A DNA stretch of 64,000 nucleotides from an uncultured Clostridia bacterium (GTDB taxonomy: Bacteria > Bacillota > Clostridia > Christensenellales > Borkfalkiaceae). This document shows, in pieces, positions 18,228 to 26,984 of the stretch. Location: positions 62,001 through 126,000 of the forward strand of contig CANQSR010000001.1 in the NCBI GenBank assembly GCA_947626575.1, written 5' to 3'. A program made the translations under genes and the position numbers. Every line of letters starts with the position of its first letter. Within the stretch, counting starts at the first letter, position 1. The notes under the pieces were generated by a model that made no database searches, was not told where the DNA came from, and saw only the letters and a list, made by a program, of their open reading frames with translations.

Positions 18228-18848
18228 ATGCAGGATAAAATTCGCATCGCCGTGCTGTGTTCGGGCGGCGGGACCAACTTTCAGGCGCTCTTGAACGCGC
18301 AGGAGGCGGGCCTCATTCCCGACGGGGAAGTGGTTCTTGCCGTCTGCGACCATGCGGGGGCGTTCGTCCTCGAACGGGCGAAAAGGGCGGGCGTTCCCGC
18401 GGCGGTATTCGACCGCAACGAGATTCCCGACCGCGCCGAACGGGAGGCGAAGATCCTCGCGCTTCTCCAACGCGAGCGCATCGGCCTCGCCGTGTTCGCG
18501 GGCTTTATGACCATTCTCTCGGAGAAGTTCACATCCGCCTTCCAAGGGCGCGCCGTCAATATCCATCCCGCCCTGCTTCCGAGCTTCGGCGGCAGGGGCA
18601 TGTACGGGCTTCACGTTCACGAAGCCGTTTTGAAGGCGGGCGTCAAGGTGACGGGCGCGACCGTGCATTACGTCACCGACGTGTGCGACGGCGGCCCCAT
18701 CATCGCCCAGAGGGCGGTGGAAGTAAAGGAGGGCGATACGCCCTTGGTTTTGCAAAAGCGCGTCATGCGCGAGGCCGAGTGGGTCATTCTCCCCGAAGCC
18801 GTGGAAGAGGTGTGTAAAAAACTGAAAGGAGCATCATATGGCAAATAG
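18228..18848 (+). CDS. purN: Phosphoribosylglycinamide formyltransferase (10-formyl-THF dependent)
   Basis: 206 residues. Transfers a formyl group from 10-formyl-THF to GAR. Shows LCSGGGTNFQALL at the N-terminus, the catalytic region VNIHPALLPSFGGRGMYGLH (Asn and His) and the aspartate loop in HYVTDVCDGGPII. The gene overlaps purO by 11 bp, pointing to coupled translation. Its formyl donor is probably supplied by the fhs gene at 26985. Confidence 0.95.
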   Translation: MQDKIRIAVLCSGGGTNFQALLNAQEAGLIPDGEVVLAVCDHAGAFVLERAKRAGVPAAVFDRNEIPDRAEREAKILALLQRERIGLAVFAGFMTILSEKFTSAFQGRAVNIHPALLPSFGGRGMYGLHVHEAVLKAGVKVTGATVHYVTDVCDGGPIIAQRAVEVKEGDTPLVLQKRVMREAEWVILPEAVEEVCKKLKGASYGK

Positions 18849-19560
18849 GGCAAAGAATTTGGGGCGGCTTTTGGCGGCAAACGAGTATCCCGGACGGGGC
18901 ATCGTCGTCGGGAGATCCCGCGACGGGAAGAAGGCGATGTTTGCCTACTTCATCATGGGCAGGAGCGAGAACAGCCGCAACCGCGTGTTCGCCGAATACG
19001 GCGACGAACTCAGGACGGAACCTTTCGACGCTTCAAAGGTCGCCGATCCCTCCCTCATCATCTATTCCCCCGTCAAAACCGTGGGCGGGGACATCATCGT
19101 GACCAACGGCGACCAGACGGACAGCATCCAGGCCTTTTTGGAGAAGGGCGTCTGTTTCCGCCGCGCGCTCATGCAGCGCACGTTTGAGCCGGATGCGCCC
19201 CACTATACCCCCCGCATCAGCGCGGTATTGCACCTTGGGGGCAAGCCTTCGGAGTATTCTTACGAACTCTCCATCCTGAAATGCGCCGACGGGAAGGGCG
19301 TGAAGTGCAACCGCCAATTTTTCCTCTATGAGGCCGTGAGCGGCTTGGGCCACTTCCTGCATACCTATCGGAGAAACGGCGACCCGCTCCCTTCCTTTCA
19401 GGGCGAACCCGTGTGCGTGAAGATCAAGAGCGATCTCCATGCCTTCGCCGATGAGATCTGGGAAAACCTCAACGCCGAGAACAAGATTTCGCTCTATTGC
19501 CGCGCCGTCGATTTGAAAACGGGCAAGTCCGAGCGCGTTCTCTACAACAAAAACAAGTGA
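18838..19560 (+). CDS. purO: IMP cyclohydrolase, PurO type
   Basis: 240 residues. Homologous to the archaeal-type IMP cyclohydrolase family (PurO), which closes FAICAR to IMP; this is a different fold from the IMP cyclohydrolase half of PurH. Recognisable segments are RGIVVGRSRDG, AYFIMGRSENSRNR, SLIIYSPVKT and IVTNGDQTDSI. It is immediately followed by a transformylase-only protein, so the two genes together replace bifunctional PurH. A clear AAAGGAG precedes the ATG, inside the end of purN. Confidence 0.9.
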   Translation: MANRAKNLGRLLAANEYPGRGIVVGRSRDGKKAMFAYFIMGRSENSRNRVFAEYGDELRTEPFDASKVADPSLIIYSPVKTVGGDIIVTNGDQTDSIQAFLEKGVCFRRALMQRTFEPDAPHYTPRISAVLHLGGKPSEYSYELSILKCADGKGVKCNRQFFLYEAVSGLGHFLHTYRRNGDPLPSFQGEPVCVKIKSDLHAFADEIWENLNAENKISLYCRAVDLKTGKSERVLYNKNK

Positions 19561-19575
19561 CATGGGGTGCGAAAA

Positions 19576-20760
19576 ATGAACGAATTTTCCTTGAAGTACG
19601 GCTGTAATCCCAACCAAAAGCCCGCGCGCATCTTCATGGAGAACGGCGGGGACCTGCCCGTCGAGATCCTGAACGGGCGGCCGGGGTATATCAACTTCCT
19701 CGACGCGCTCAATTCATGGCAGCTCGTGAAAGAGCTGAAAGAGAGTACGGGCATGGTGGTGGCGACGAGCTTCAAGCACGTTTCGCCCACCTCCGCGGCC
19801 GTCGGGAAAAAACTTGCCCCCGCGCTCAAAAAGGCCTGTTTTGTTGACGACATCGAGGGTCTCGACGACAGTCCGCTCGCATGCGCATACGCCCGTGCGC
19901 GCGGCACCGACCGCATGTCCTCCTTCGGCGATTGGATCGCCCTCTCCGACGAGTGCGACGAAGTGACGGCGCGCATCATCGCGCGGGAAGTCTCGGACGG
20001 CATCATCGCGCCCGCCTATTCCCCCAAGGCGCTCGAAATCCTGAAAAATAAGCGCAAGGGCGCCTACAACATCGTACAGATCGATAAGGACTATGTTCCC
20101 GCGCCCATCGAACGCAAGCAGGTGTTCGGCGTCACCTTCGAACAGGGGCGCAACGATTTCAAGATCGGCCGCGAACTTTTGGGGGATATCGTGACGAAGA
20201 ACAAGCATCTGCCCGAAGAGAAGGCGGTGGACCTCATCATCTCGCTCATCACGCTCAAATATACGCAGTCCAATTCCGTCTGTTTTGCGGCGGACGGACA
20301 GGCCATCGGCGTGGGGGCGGGGCAGCAATCGCGCATCCACTGTACGCGCCTTGCGGCGCAGAAGGCCGACCTCTGGCATCTCAGACAGCACGAAAAGGTC
20401 CTCTCCCTGCAATTTGCGGAGGGCGTGGGGCGGCCCGAAAAGAACAACATCATCGATTTGTACCTCTCCGACGACGCGGAGGAAGTCTTGGCGGAGGGCG
20501 AATGGCAGAAGAATTTTGCCGTGCGGCCCCAGCCCTTTACCCGCGAAGAAAGAGCGGAATATCTCGCGGGCATTCGGGGCGTGTCCCTCGGCAGCGACGC
20601 CTTTTTCCCGTTTTCGGATAACATCGAGCGGGCCTACCGCAGCGGCGTGACGTACGTCGCCGAGCCGGGCGGCTCCGTGCGCGACGACCTCGTGATCGGG
20701 GCGGCGGATAGGCACGATATGTTCATGTGCTTCACAGGACTGCGTTTGTTCCATCATTGA
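19576..20760 (+). CDS. AICAR formyltransferase, stand-alone (no IMP cyclohydrolase domain)
   Basis: 394 residues from MNEFSLKYGCNPNQKP; a GTG nine bases upstream is also in frame. Corresponds to the C-terminal transformylase part of PurH (AICARFT): LKYGCNPNQKPAR, TSFKHVSPTSAA containing the catalytic Lys-His pair, SFGDWIALSD, QSNSVCFA, VGAGQQSRIHC and FFPFSDNIERA. The MGS-like IMP cyclohydrolase domain expected at the N-terminus of PurH is absent, and the preceding purO supplies that activity. Such stand-alone transformylases are known in Clostridia. A repeat island follows the stop. Confidence 0.92.
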   Translation: MNEFSLKYGCNPNQKPARIFMENGGDLPVEILNGRPGYINFLDALNSWQLVKELKESTGMVVATSFKHVSPTSAAVGKKLAPALKKACFVDDIEGLDDSPLACAYARARGTDRMSSFGDWIALSDECDEVTARIIAREVSDGIIAPAYSPKALEILKNKRKGAYNIVQIDKDYVPAPIERKQVFGVTFEQGRNDFKIGRELLGDIVTKNKHLPEEKAVDLIISLITLKYTQSNSVCFAADGQAIGVGAGQQSRIHCTRLAAQKADLWHLRQHEKVLSLQFAEGVGRPEKNNIIDLYLSDDAEEVLAEGEWQKNFAVRPQPFTREERAEYLAGIRGVSLGSDAFFPFSDNIERAYRSGVTYVAEPGGSVRDDLVIGAADRHDMFMCFTGLRLFHH

Positions 20761-21326
20761 CGGGCGAACTGCGTATAAGCTACGCGATACTTCGTCGAAG
20801 ATGTGCTTCCCTCGGTCGTGTACGTCCTTAGTACACTCCCGTCGGGAATGCTCCTTCTCCTCGTCTCGCTTGCTTCTCCGCAGTTGAGGTAACCATAACG
20901 CTTGTTCGGGCTATTCACGCCCTGCGGGCGCGCCCCTTCGGGGCGCAACCGTTGCCTCCCCCCTTTTACCAGAGGGGGGAGGGTAGGGTGGGGGGTGGTG
21001 TACCCTTTCTGCCCGAACGAGCGGGGCATCGACCCGCCACGCCAAAGCGACGGGCCGCTTCTACCCCCTCCCACGGGAGGGGGACTCCCCAAGGGGGTGG
21101 GGCGCATGGGTAGCGTCCTGCCCGAACGAGCTATTCACGCCCTGCGGGCGCGCTTGCTGTCCCTGAAAGGGAAAGTACCCTAAGCGAAGCGAAGGGGGAA
21201 AGGGTTTCAAAACCCCTCAGTCACTCGCAAGCTCGTGACAGCTCCCCTATAAGGGGCGCCAAGTCCTCGTTCCCAAGGGGGTAGGCCTTCCGCTGTCCCC
21301 CAAAAAATTCCGCAAAAAGGTATATC
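20761..21326. repeat. Repeat island between the AICARFT gene and purD
   Basis: 566 bp without a supportable gene. The 23-nt stretch beginning CTATTCACGCCCTGCGGG occurs identically at 20911-20933 and 21131-21153. 20953-21003 is a module shared with 26597-26641 and holds a G-quadruplex-type run at 20974-20995. 21199-21263 repeats the 13831-13914 module (TTTCAAAACCCCTCAGTC, AGCTCCCCT, AAGGGGCGCCAAG). 20761-20890 contains TGTACGTCCTTAGTACA and GCGAACTGCG/CGCAGTTG inverted arms, possibly a further repeat type. The island interrupts an otherwise tight purine operon. Confidence 0.75.
20974..20995 (+). other. G-quadruplex motif in repeat
   Basis: Four G runs (6, 3, 3 and 6 Gs) with loops A, TA and T. 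The same 22-nt sequence recurs at 26619-26640. Confidence 0.6.
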
Positions 21327-22592
21327 ATGGATATTTTAGTGATCGGCGGCGGCGGCCGTGAACATGCCGTCATCCAAACCTTAAAAAAGAGTCCCAAGTG
21401 CGGGAAGATCTACTGCCTTCCCGGCAACGGCGGCATCGCGCGCGATGCGGAGTGCTATCCCGTCAAGGCGACCGACTTGGACGGCATCGCGGAATTTGCG
21501 AAAACGCATCCCGTGGACCTCGCCGTCGTCACGCCCGACGACCCGCTCGTCTTGGGTCTGGTGGATAGGCTCGAAGCGCTCGGCATCCCCTGTTTCGGCC
21601 CCGAAAAAAAGGCCGCCATCATCGAAGGGAGCAAGGTATTTTCCAAACATCTCATGCAAAAATACGGCATCCCGACGGCGGCTTCGGCAGAATTTGACGA
21701 CCCCATGTCCGCGGTCTCCTATCTCGAAACGTGTTCTTACCCCGTCGTCGTGAAGGCAGACGGCCTCGCGCTCGGCAAGGGCGCGGTCATCGTGAATACC
21801 CTCGCGGAGGGGAAGGCGGCCGTCCGCGAGATGATGGTGGAAAAGGTGTTCGGCGAGAGCGGGAGCCGCATCCTCATCGAGGAGTTTCTCACGGGCCCCG
21901 AAGTCTCCGTTCTCTCCTTTACCGACGGCAACACCGTCGTCCCCATGGTATCTTCCATGGACCACAAGCGCGCCCTCGATGGCGATATGGGGCCGAATAC
22001 GGGCGGCATGGGTACGGTCGCGCCCAATCCTTACTACACTCCCGATATCGCCGCGCGTTGCATGCGGGAGATCTTCTTGCCCACGATTGAGGCGATGAAG
22101 CGGGAGGGCCGCACCTTCCGCGGGTGCCTTTACTTCGGCCTGATGCTCACCGCGGACGGCCCCAAGGTCATCGAATACAACTGCCGCTTCGGGGATCCCG
22201 AAACGCAGGTCGTGTTGCCGCTCCTCGAAAGCGACCTCATCGACATCATGCTCGCGGTGCATAGCGGAACGCTGACCGCGGACATGGTACGCTTCTCTTC
22301 TGCGCATGCGTGCTGCGTCGTGCTTGCCTCGGAGGGGTACCCCAAGCGCTATCGCACGGGCTATGAGATCGCGCTCCCCGCGGCGGGGGCGGGCGAATAC
22401 CTCTTCATCGCGGGCGCAAAACAGGAGGGGGAGATGCTCGTGACGGCGGGCGGCCGCGTTCTCGGCGCAGTTGCAACGGCCCCCACGCTCCAAGAAGCCG
22501 TGGGCGGCGCCTATGCGCTCGCGGGGCGCGTGCGCTTTGCAAACGCATATATGCGCAAGGATATCGGCGCAAGGGCGCTGAAAGCGGAGTGA
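21327..22592 (+). CDS. purD: Phosphoribosylamine-glycine ligase (GAR synthetase)
   Basis: 421 residues, normal length. An ATP-grasp enzyme joining phosphoribosylamine and glycine. Features: IGGGGREHAVIQTL at the N-terminus, PVVVKADGLALGKGAVI (ATP-binding lysine), LIEEFLTGPEVSVLSF, MGPNTGGMGTVAPNPY and the metal-binding YNCRFGDPETQV. The ribosome site (AAAGG) is modest. It may still be cotranscribed with the upstream pur genes through the repeat island, since no promoter is obvious before it, and is 36 bp from purL. Confidence 0.96.
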   Translation: MDILVIGGGGREHAVIQTLKKSPKCGKIYCLPGNGGIARDAECYPVKATDLDGIAEFAKTHPVDLAVVTPDDPLVLGLVDRLEALGIPCFGPEKKAAIIEGSKVFSKHLMQKYGIPTAASAEFDDPMSAVSYLETCSYPVVVKADGLALGKGAVIVNTLAEGKAAVREMMVEKVFGESGSRILIEEFLTGPEVSVLSFTDGNTVVPMVSSMDHKRALDGDMGPNTGGMGTVAPNPYYTPDIAARCMREIFLPTIEAMKREGRTFRGCLYFGLMLTADGPKVIEYNCRFGDPETQVVLPLLESDLIDIMLAVHSGTLTADMVRFSSAHACCVVLASEGYPKRYRTGYEIALPAAGAGEYLFIAGAKQEGEMLVTAGGRVLGAVATAPTLQEAVGGAYALAGRVRFANAYMRKDIGARALKAE

Positions 22593-22628
22593 GACTTCTC
22601 CGCAGACGAGAAAACATCGGAGGAAATT

Positions 22629-25600
22629 ATGGTTTACCGGGTTTACGTAGAGAAAAAAGAGGGTTTTGACCACGAGGCAAAGCGGTTGCTTTCCGATTGC
22701 CGCGAACTTTTGGAACTCACGAACGTGGAGAACGTCCGCATTCTCAACCGCTATGACGCGGAGGATATCGACGAAGCGCTCTTCAAAAAATGCGTCTCCA
22801 CCGTCTTTTCCGAGCCGCAGATGGATACCGCCTCGGAGTGGGTGGATTTAGGCGGGGCGCGCGTGTTTGCCGCCGAATATCTGCCCGGCCAGTTCGACCA
22901 GCGTGCGGATTCGGCCGCGCAGTGCATCCAGCTCGTCTCCATGGGCGGGCGGCCCGTCATCCGTACGGCCAAGGTGTATGCGCTTTACGGCCCCGTCACC
23001 GAGGAGGACATCGCGGCTGTCAAGAAGTACGTCATCAACCCCGTGGAGCGCAGGGAAGCGAGCCTCGCCATCCCCGATACGCTCAAACTCGCCCACCCCG
23101 TCCCCTTAGACGTGGAGATCCTCGAAGGCTTCCGCGACCTCGATGAGCAGGGCATTGCCGCGTTCATCGGAAAGTACGCCCTCGCGATGGACGGGGACGA
23201 CCTCGCCTTTTGCCGTGACTATTTCCGCACCGAGATGCGCGACCCCACGCTCACCGAGATCCGTATGATCGACACCTATTGGTCCGACCACTGCCGCCAT
23301 ACCACCTTTCTGACCACGCTCGACGGGGTCTCCTTCGAGGATGAGTTGTTGCAGAAGGCTTACGGCGACTATCTCGCCGCACGCAGCGAACTCGGCCGTA
23401 CTTCGCCCGTCAACCTCATGGATATCGCGACCATCGCCTGTAAGCTCCTCAAAAAGAGGGGACTTCTCGATAAACTCGATGAGAGCGGGGAGGTCAACGC
23501 CTGCACCGTGCGCACCAAGGTGCGCGTGGACGGCGCGGACGAGGACTATCTGCTCCTCTTCAAGAACGAGACGCACAACCATCCCACCGAGATCGAGCCG
23601 TTCGGCGGCGCCGCCACCTGCATCGGCGGGGCCATCCGCGATCCGCTCTCCGGCAGGGGGTATGTGTATGCCGCCATGCGCGTCACGGGCGCGGCCGACC
23701 CCCTCGTACCCGTCAAGGATACCATGGCGGGCAAGCTCCCCCAGCGCCAGCTCGTGACGACGGCCGCAAACGGCTACTCCTCTTACGGCAACCAGATCGG
23801 CCTTGCCACGGGGCAGGTGGACGAACTCTATCATCCCGGTTATGCCGCCAAACACCTTGAAATCGGCGCGGTCATCGCGGCGGCGCCCCGTGAAAACGTG
23901 CGCAGGGAAGTTCCCATGCCCGGCGATAAAGTCATCCTGCTCGGCGGCAGAACGGGCCGCGACGGCTGCGGCGGCGCGACGGGGTCCTCCAAATCCCACA
24001 CGCTCCGTTCGCTTTCGGAATGCGGCGCGGAGGTGCAGAAGGGCAACGCCCCCGAAGAGCGCAAACTCCAACGTCTGTTCCGCAACAGGGAGGCCATGCT
24101 TCTCGTCAAACGCTGCAACGACTTCGGGGCGGGCGGCGTCTCCGTCGCCATCGGCGAACTTGCGGACGGCCTCGATATCGACCTCGACCTCATCCCCAAG
24201 AAATACGACGGCCTCGACGGCACCGAGCTTGCCATCTCCGAATCGCAGGAGCGCATGGCGGTGGTGGTGCAAGCGGACAGGGCGGAGGACTTCATCCGCC
24301 TCGCGGCGGCGGAAAATCTGGAAGCGACGGCCGTCGCCACCGTCACCCAGGAACCCCGCCTCAGGATGCGCTGGAACGGCAAGACCATCGTGGACCTTTC
24401 GCGCGGATTTTTGAATTCCAACGGCGCGGAAAAACATACTTCGGCCGCGCCCGCAAAGTGCGCCGACTACAAAAAAGAGATACCCATGTCCTTCGTCGGC
24501 GGCATGAAGGCGCTTGCGGGGGACCTCAACGTCTGCTCCAAGCGCGGCCTTGCCGAACGCTTCGATTCGACGATCGGCGCGGGGACCGTTTTCATGCCCT
24601 TCGGCGGAAAATATCAGATGACCCCGCCGCAGGCGATGGTCCACCTCGTCGCCACCGAACACGGCCACACGGATACCGCCTCGTACATGGCATGGGGCGG
24701 CAATCCCTATGTCCTCGAAAAGAGTCCCTATCACGGGGCGTATTTGGCCGTCGTGGAGAGCGTATGCAAGCTGATCGCGTCGGGCGCGTCCTTTGAGGAC
24801 GTGTACCTCTCATTGCAGGAATATTTCCCGAAGCCCGGCAAGGACCCCGCGCGCTGGGGACAGCCGCTTGCGGCTCTGCTCGGCGCGTTCAAGGCGCAGA
24901 CCGAACTCGGCGTTGCGGCCATCGGCGGCAAGGATTCCATGAGCGGCACCTTTGAGAACATCGACGTCCCGCCCACACTCATCTCCTTTGCCGTGACGGC
25001 GGGAAAGGCCTCCGAAGCCGTCTCGCCCGAATTTAAGGGAGCGGGCCACAAGGTGGTGTTGCTTGCGCCCGTCTATGATATGAACGGCCTGCCCGTGACG
25101 GCTTCCCTGCTTGCCAACATGCGCGCGGTGACGGCGCTCGTGCGCTCAGGGAAGGCGCTCGCCGTCTATACGCCGGGGTACGGCGGCGTTGCCGAGGCGG
25201 TGCTGAAAATGAGCCTCGGAAACAAAATCGGCTTCCGCTTCTCGGACATGGTATCCCTCGATACGGTCTTTGGCTATCGCTATGGGGCCTTCATCATCGA
25301 ACTGAAAGAGGAGATCGACCTCGGCGAAGAACTCGGAAAGACCACGGATGCCGAGACCATCGTACGCGGGTTAGACCTGCTCTCGCTCTCCGAACTGCAA
25401 AGCATTTACGAGGGCAAGCTGGAACCCGTCTATCCCACCAATTCCAAGGCGTCCGTGCGCCCGGTGTGGAACTTCACCTATGAGGGCGCGTGTCCGCTCG
25501 TCGCGCAGGCGAAGTATGCTTCCCCGAAGGCGCTCATCCCCGTATTTCCGGGTACCAACTGCGAATACGATACGGCGAAGGCGTTCGAGAGCGCGGGTGC

Positions 25601-26318
25601 GGCGTGCGACGTCTTCGTCATCCGTAACCGCACGGGGGAGGACGTCATGCGCTCGGCGGAGGAATTTGCGCGCCGCATGAAGGAGGCGCAGATCGTATTC
25701 ATCCCCGGAGGATTTTCGGGCGGCGACGAACCCGACGGCTCCGGGAAGTTCATCACGGCCTTTTTCCGCAACGAGGCCATCAGGGAGCAGGTGAAGCTGC
25801 TCTTGGAGACGCGGGACGGCCTCATGGGCGGCATCTGCAACGGGTTTCAGGCGCTCATCAAGTTGGGCCTCGTGCCTTACGGAAAGATCATAGATACCGA
25901 CGCGAACTGCCCGACGCTCACCTATAACGACATCGGGCGGCACCAGAGCCGTATCGTGCGCGTGCGGGTGGCTTCCGTCAACTCGCCGTGGCTTTCGGGC
26001 GTACGGGTGGGCGACGTATTTTCCGTACCCGTCTCGCACGGCGAGGGCAAATTCGTCTGTCCCGACGAGCTGATGATGTCACTCGCGGAGAAGGGGCAGG
26101 TGATGACGCAATACGTGGATCTCGATGACCGCGCAAGTATGAATGTGCGCTTCAATCCCAACGGCAGTGCGTATGCCGTGGAGGGCATTCTGTCCCCCGA
26201 TGGGCGCGTATTCGGGAAGATGGGCCATGCCGAGCGCGTGGGTGCGGGTCTCTATAAGAACGTACCGGGCGAATACGATATGAAACTCTTCGAGAGCGCA
26301 GTGAGATATTTTAAGTAA
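22629..26318 (+). CDS. purL: Phosphoribosylformylglycinamidine synthase, single-chain
   Basis: 1,229 residues, the long fused form in which synthetase and glutaminase are one chain. Converts FGAR, glutamine and ATP to FGAM. The middle region has DTYWSDHCRHTTF, KNETHNHPTEIEPFGGAAT and GGKDSMSGTF; the C-terminal glutaminase has FIPGGFSGGDEPDGSG, the nucleophile Cys1070 in GGICNGFQALIKLG and the catalytic histidine in SHGEGKF. A single chain means that separate purQ and purS are not needed. AGGAAATT precedes the ATG. A second repeat island follows. Confidence 0.96.
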   Translation: MVYRVYVEKKEGFDHEAKRLLSDCRELLELTNVENVRILNRYDAEDIDEALFKKCVSTVFSEPQMDTASEWVDLGGARVFAAEYLPGQFDQRADSAAQCIQLVSMGGRPVIRTAKVYALYGPVTEEDIAAVKKYVINPVERREASLAIPDTLKLAHPVPLDVEILEGFRDLDEQGIAAFIGKYALAMDGDDLAFCRDYFRTEMRDPTLTEIRMIDTYWSDHCRHTTFLTTLDGVSFEDELLQKAYGDYLAARSELGRTSPVNLMDIATIACKLLKKRGLLDKLDESGEVNACTVRTKVRVDGADEDYLLLFKNETHNHPTEIEPFGGAATCIGGAIRDPLSGRGYVYAAMRVTGAADPLVPVKDTMAGKLPQRQLVTTAANGYSSYGNQIGLATGQVDELYHPGYAAKHLEIGAVIAAAPRENVRREVPMPGDKVILLGGRTGRDGCGGATGSSKSHTLRSLSECGAEVQKGNAPEERKLQRLFRNREAMLLVKRCNDFGAGGVSVAIGELADGLDIDLDLIPKKYDGLDGTELAISESQERMAVVVQADRAEDFIRLAAAENLEATAVATVTQEPRLRMRWNGKTIVDLSRGFLNSNGAEKHTSAAPAKCADYKKEIPMSFVGGMKALAGDLNVCSKRGLAERFDSTIGAGTVFMPFGGKYQMTPPQAMVHLVATEHGHTDTASYMAWGGNPYVLEKSPYHGAYLAVVESVCKLIASGASFEDVYLSLQEYFPKPGKDPARWGQPLAALLGAFKAQTELGVAAIGGKDSMSGTFENIDVPPTLISFAVTAGKASEAVSPEFKGAGHKVVLLAPVYDMNGLPVTASLLANMRAVTALVRSGKALAVYTPGYGGVAEAVLKMSLGNKIGFRFSDMVSLDTVFGYRYGAFIIELKEEIDLGEELGKTTDAETIVRGLDLLSLSELQSIYEGKLEPVYPTNSKASVRPVWNFTYEGACPLVAQAKYASPKALIPVFPGTNCEYDTAKAFESAGAACDVFVIRNRTGEDVMRSAEEFARRMKEAQIVFIPGGFSGGDEPDGSGKFITAFFRNEAIREQVKLLLETRDGLMGGICNGFQALIKLGLVPYGKIIDTDANCPTLTYNDIGRHQSRIVRVRVASVNSPWLSGVRVGDVFSVPVSHGEGKFVCPDELMMSLAEKGQVMTQYVDLDDRASMNVRFNPNGSAYAVEGILSPDGRVFGKMGHAERVGAGLYKNVPGEYDMKLFESAVRYFK

Positions 26319-26330
26319 GTTCACGAAATA

Positions 26331-26565
26331 GGTTCACGAAATTTGTTTGGGCGACGACTTACCTTGCTGTCCCCTTTGGGGAAAGTGGCCCAACGGGCCG
26401 AAAGGGGTTTTCATACTCCAAACAAATTTCCGTGAGGGAAATATAGGTTGACGCCTTCACTTACTTGGTCCTCTCATACGTTCCAACGGACAAGAAGCAA
26501 ACAGGGCTTTGCAAATTGGGTCGCCCACGCCCGAAATGAATTCCGCCTAAGGCAAGTGATTGGAA
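26331..26565. repeat. Tandem repeat unit, copy 1 (nested insert type 1)
   Basis: Begins GGTTCACGAAATTTGTTTGG and carries an inverted partner CCAAACAAATTTCCGTGAG (26418-26436). Between these arms is a GC palindrome of the CTGTCCCCTTTGGGGAAAG type, also seen in the other islands. The outer portion after the arms (TACTTGGTCCTCTCATACG onward) is almost identical in copy 2. Confidence 0.85.
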
Positions 26566-26567
26566 TG

Positions 26568-26804
26568 GGTTCACGAAATTTGTTTGGGCATACCTCTTGC
26601 CTCCCCCCTTATACATGAGGGGGGAGGGTAGGGTGGGGGGTGTACATCAACTAACCCCAAACAAATTTCCGTGAGGGAAATATACTTTTGCGCCTTAACT
26701 TACTTGGTCCTCTCATACGTTCCAACGGACAATAAGCAAACAGGGCTTTGCAAATTGGGTCGCCCACGCCCGAAATGAATTCGGGCTAAGGCAAGTAATT
26801 GGAA
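26568..26804. repeat. Tandem repeat unit, copy 2 (nested insert type 2)
   Basis: Same arms and outer sequence as copy 1, but between the arms lies a different element (about 26597-26645), which is a copy of the module at 20953-21003 and contains a G-quadruplex motif. Confidence 0.85.
26619..26640 (+). other. G-quadruplex motif in repeat, second copy
   Basis: Identical 22-nt four-G-run sequence to 20974-20995. Confidence 0.6.
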
Positions 26805-26984
26805 GCCCTACCCCCTACGGGGGGAGGGTGGCACGAGCAACGCGAGTGACGGATGGGGGGGGATCTAACCCTATTCCCCCCACCACCGCCCTGCGGGCGG
26901 AGCCTCCCCCCAAAGGGGTAGGCCTTGCGTCAAGCCCTGACGCGCAAGAGACGGAATAAGATTTTACCAATAAAAGGAGCATAT

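Larger units (their letters stand above)
26319..26984. repeat. Repeat island between purL and fhs
   Basis: About 665 bp without a gene. Most of it is a tandem pair of about 235-bp units (26331-26565 and 26568-26804), described separately. The remaining 26805-26984 holds GC-rich palindromes (CTGCGGGCGG, CCCCAAAGGGG) and a hairpin TTGCGTCA/TGACGC (26925-26943), then the fhs ribosome site. No clear promoter was seen before fhs. Confidence 0.75.

Noticed and set aside
20761-20890. tRNA-like or small RNA gene after the AICAR transformylase gene
   Set aside because: Inverted arms are present but no cloverleaf or T-loop sequence could be formed.
26805-26984. THF riboswitch before fhs
   Set aside because: No resemblance to the THF aptamer; the sequence is mostly repeat-derived palindromes.
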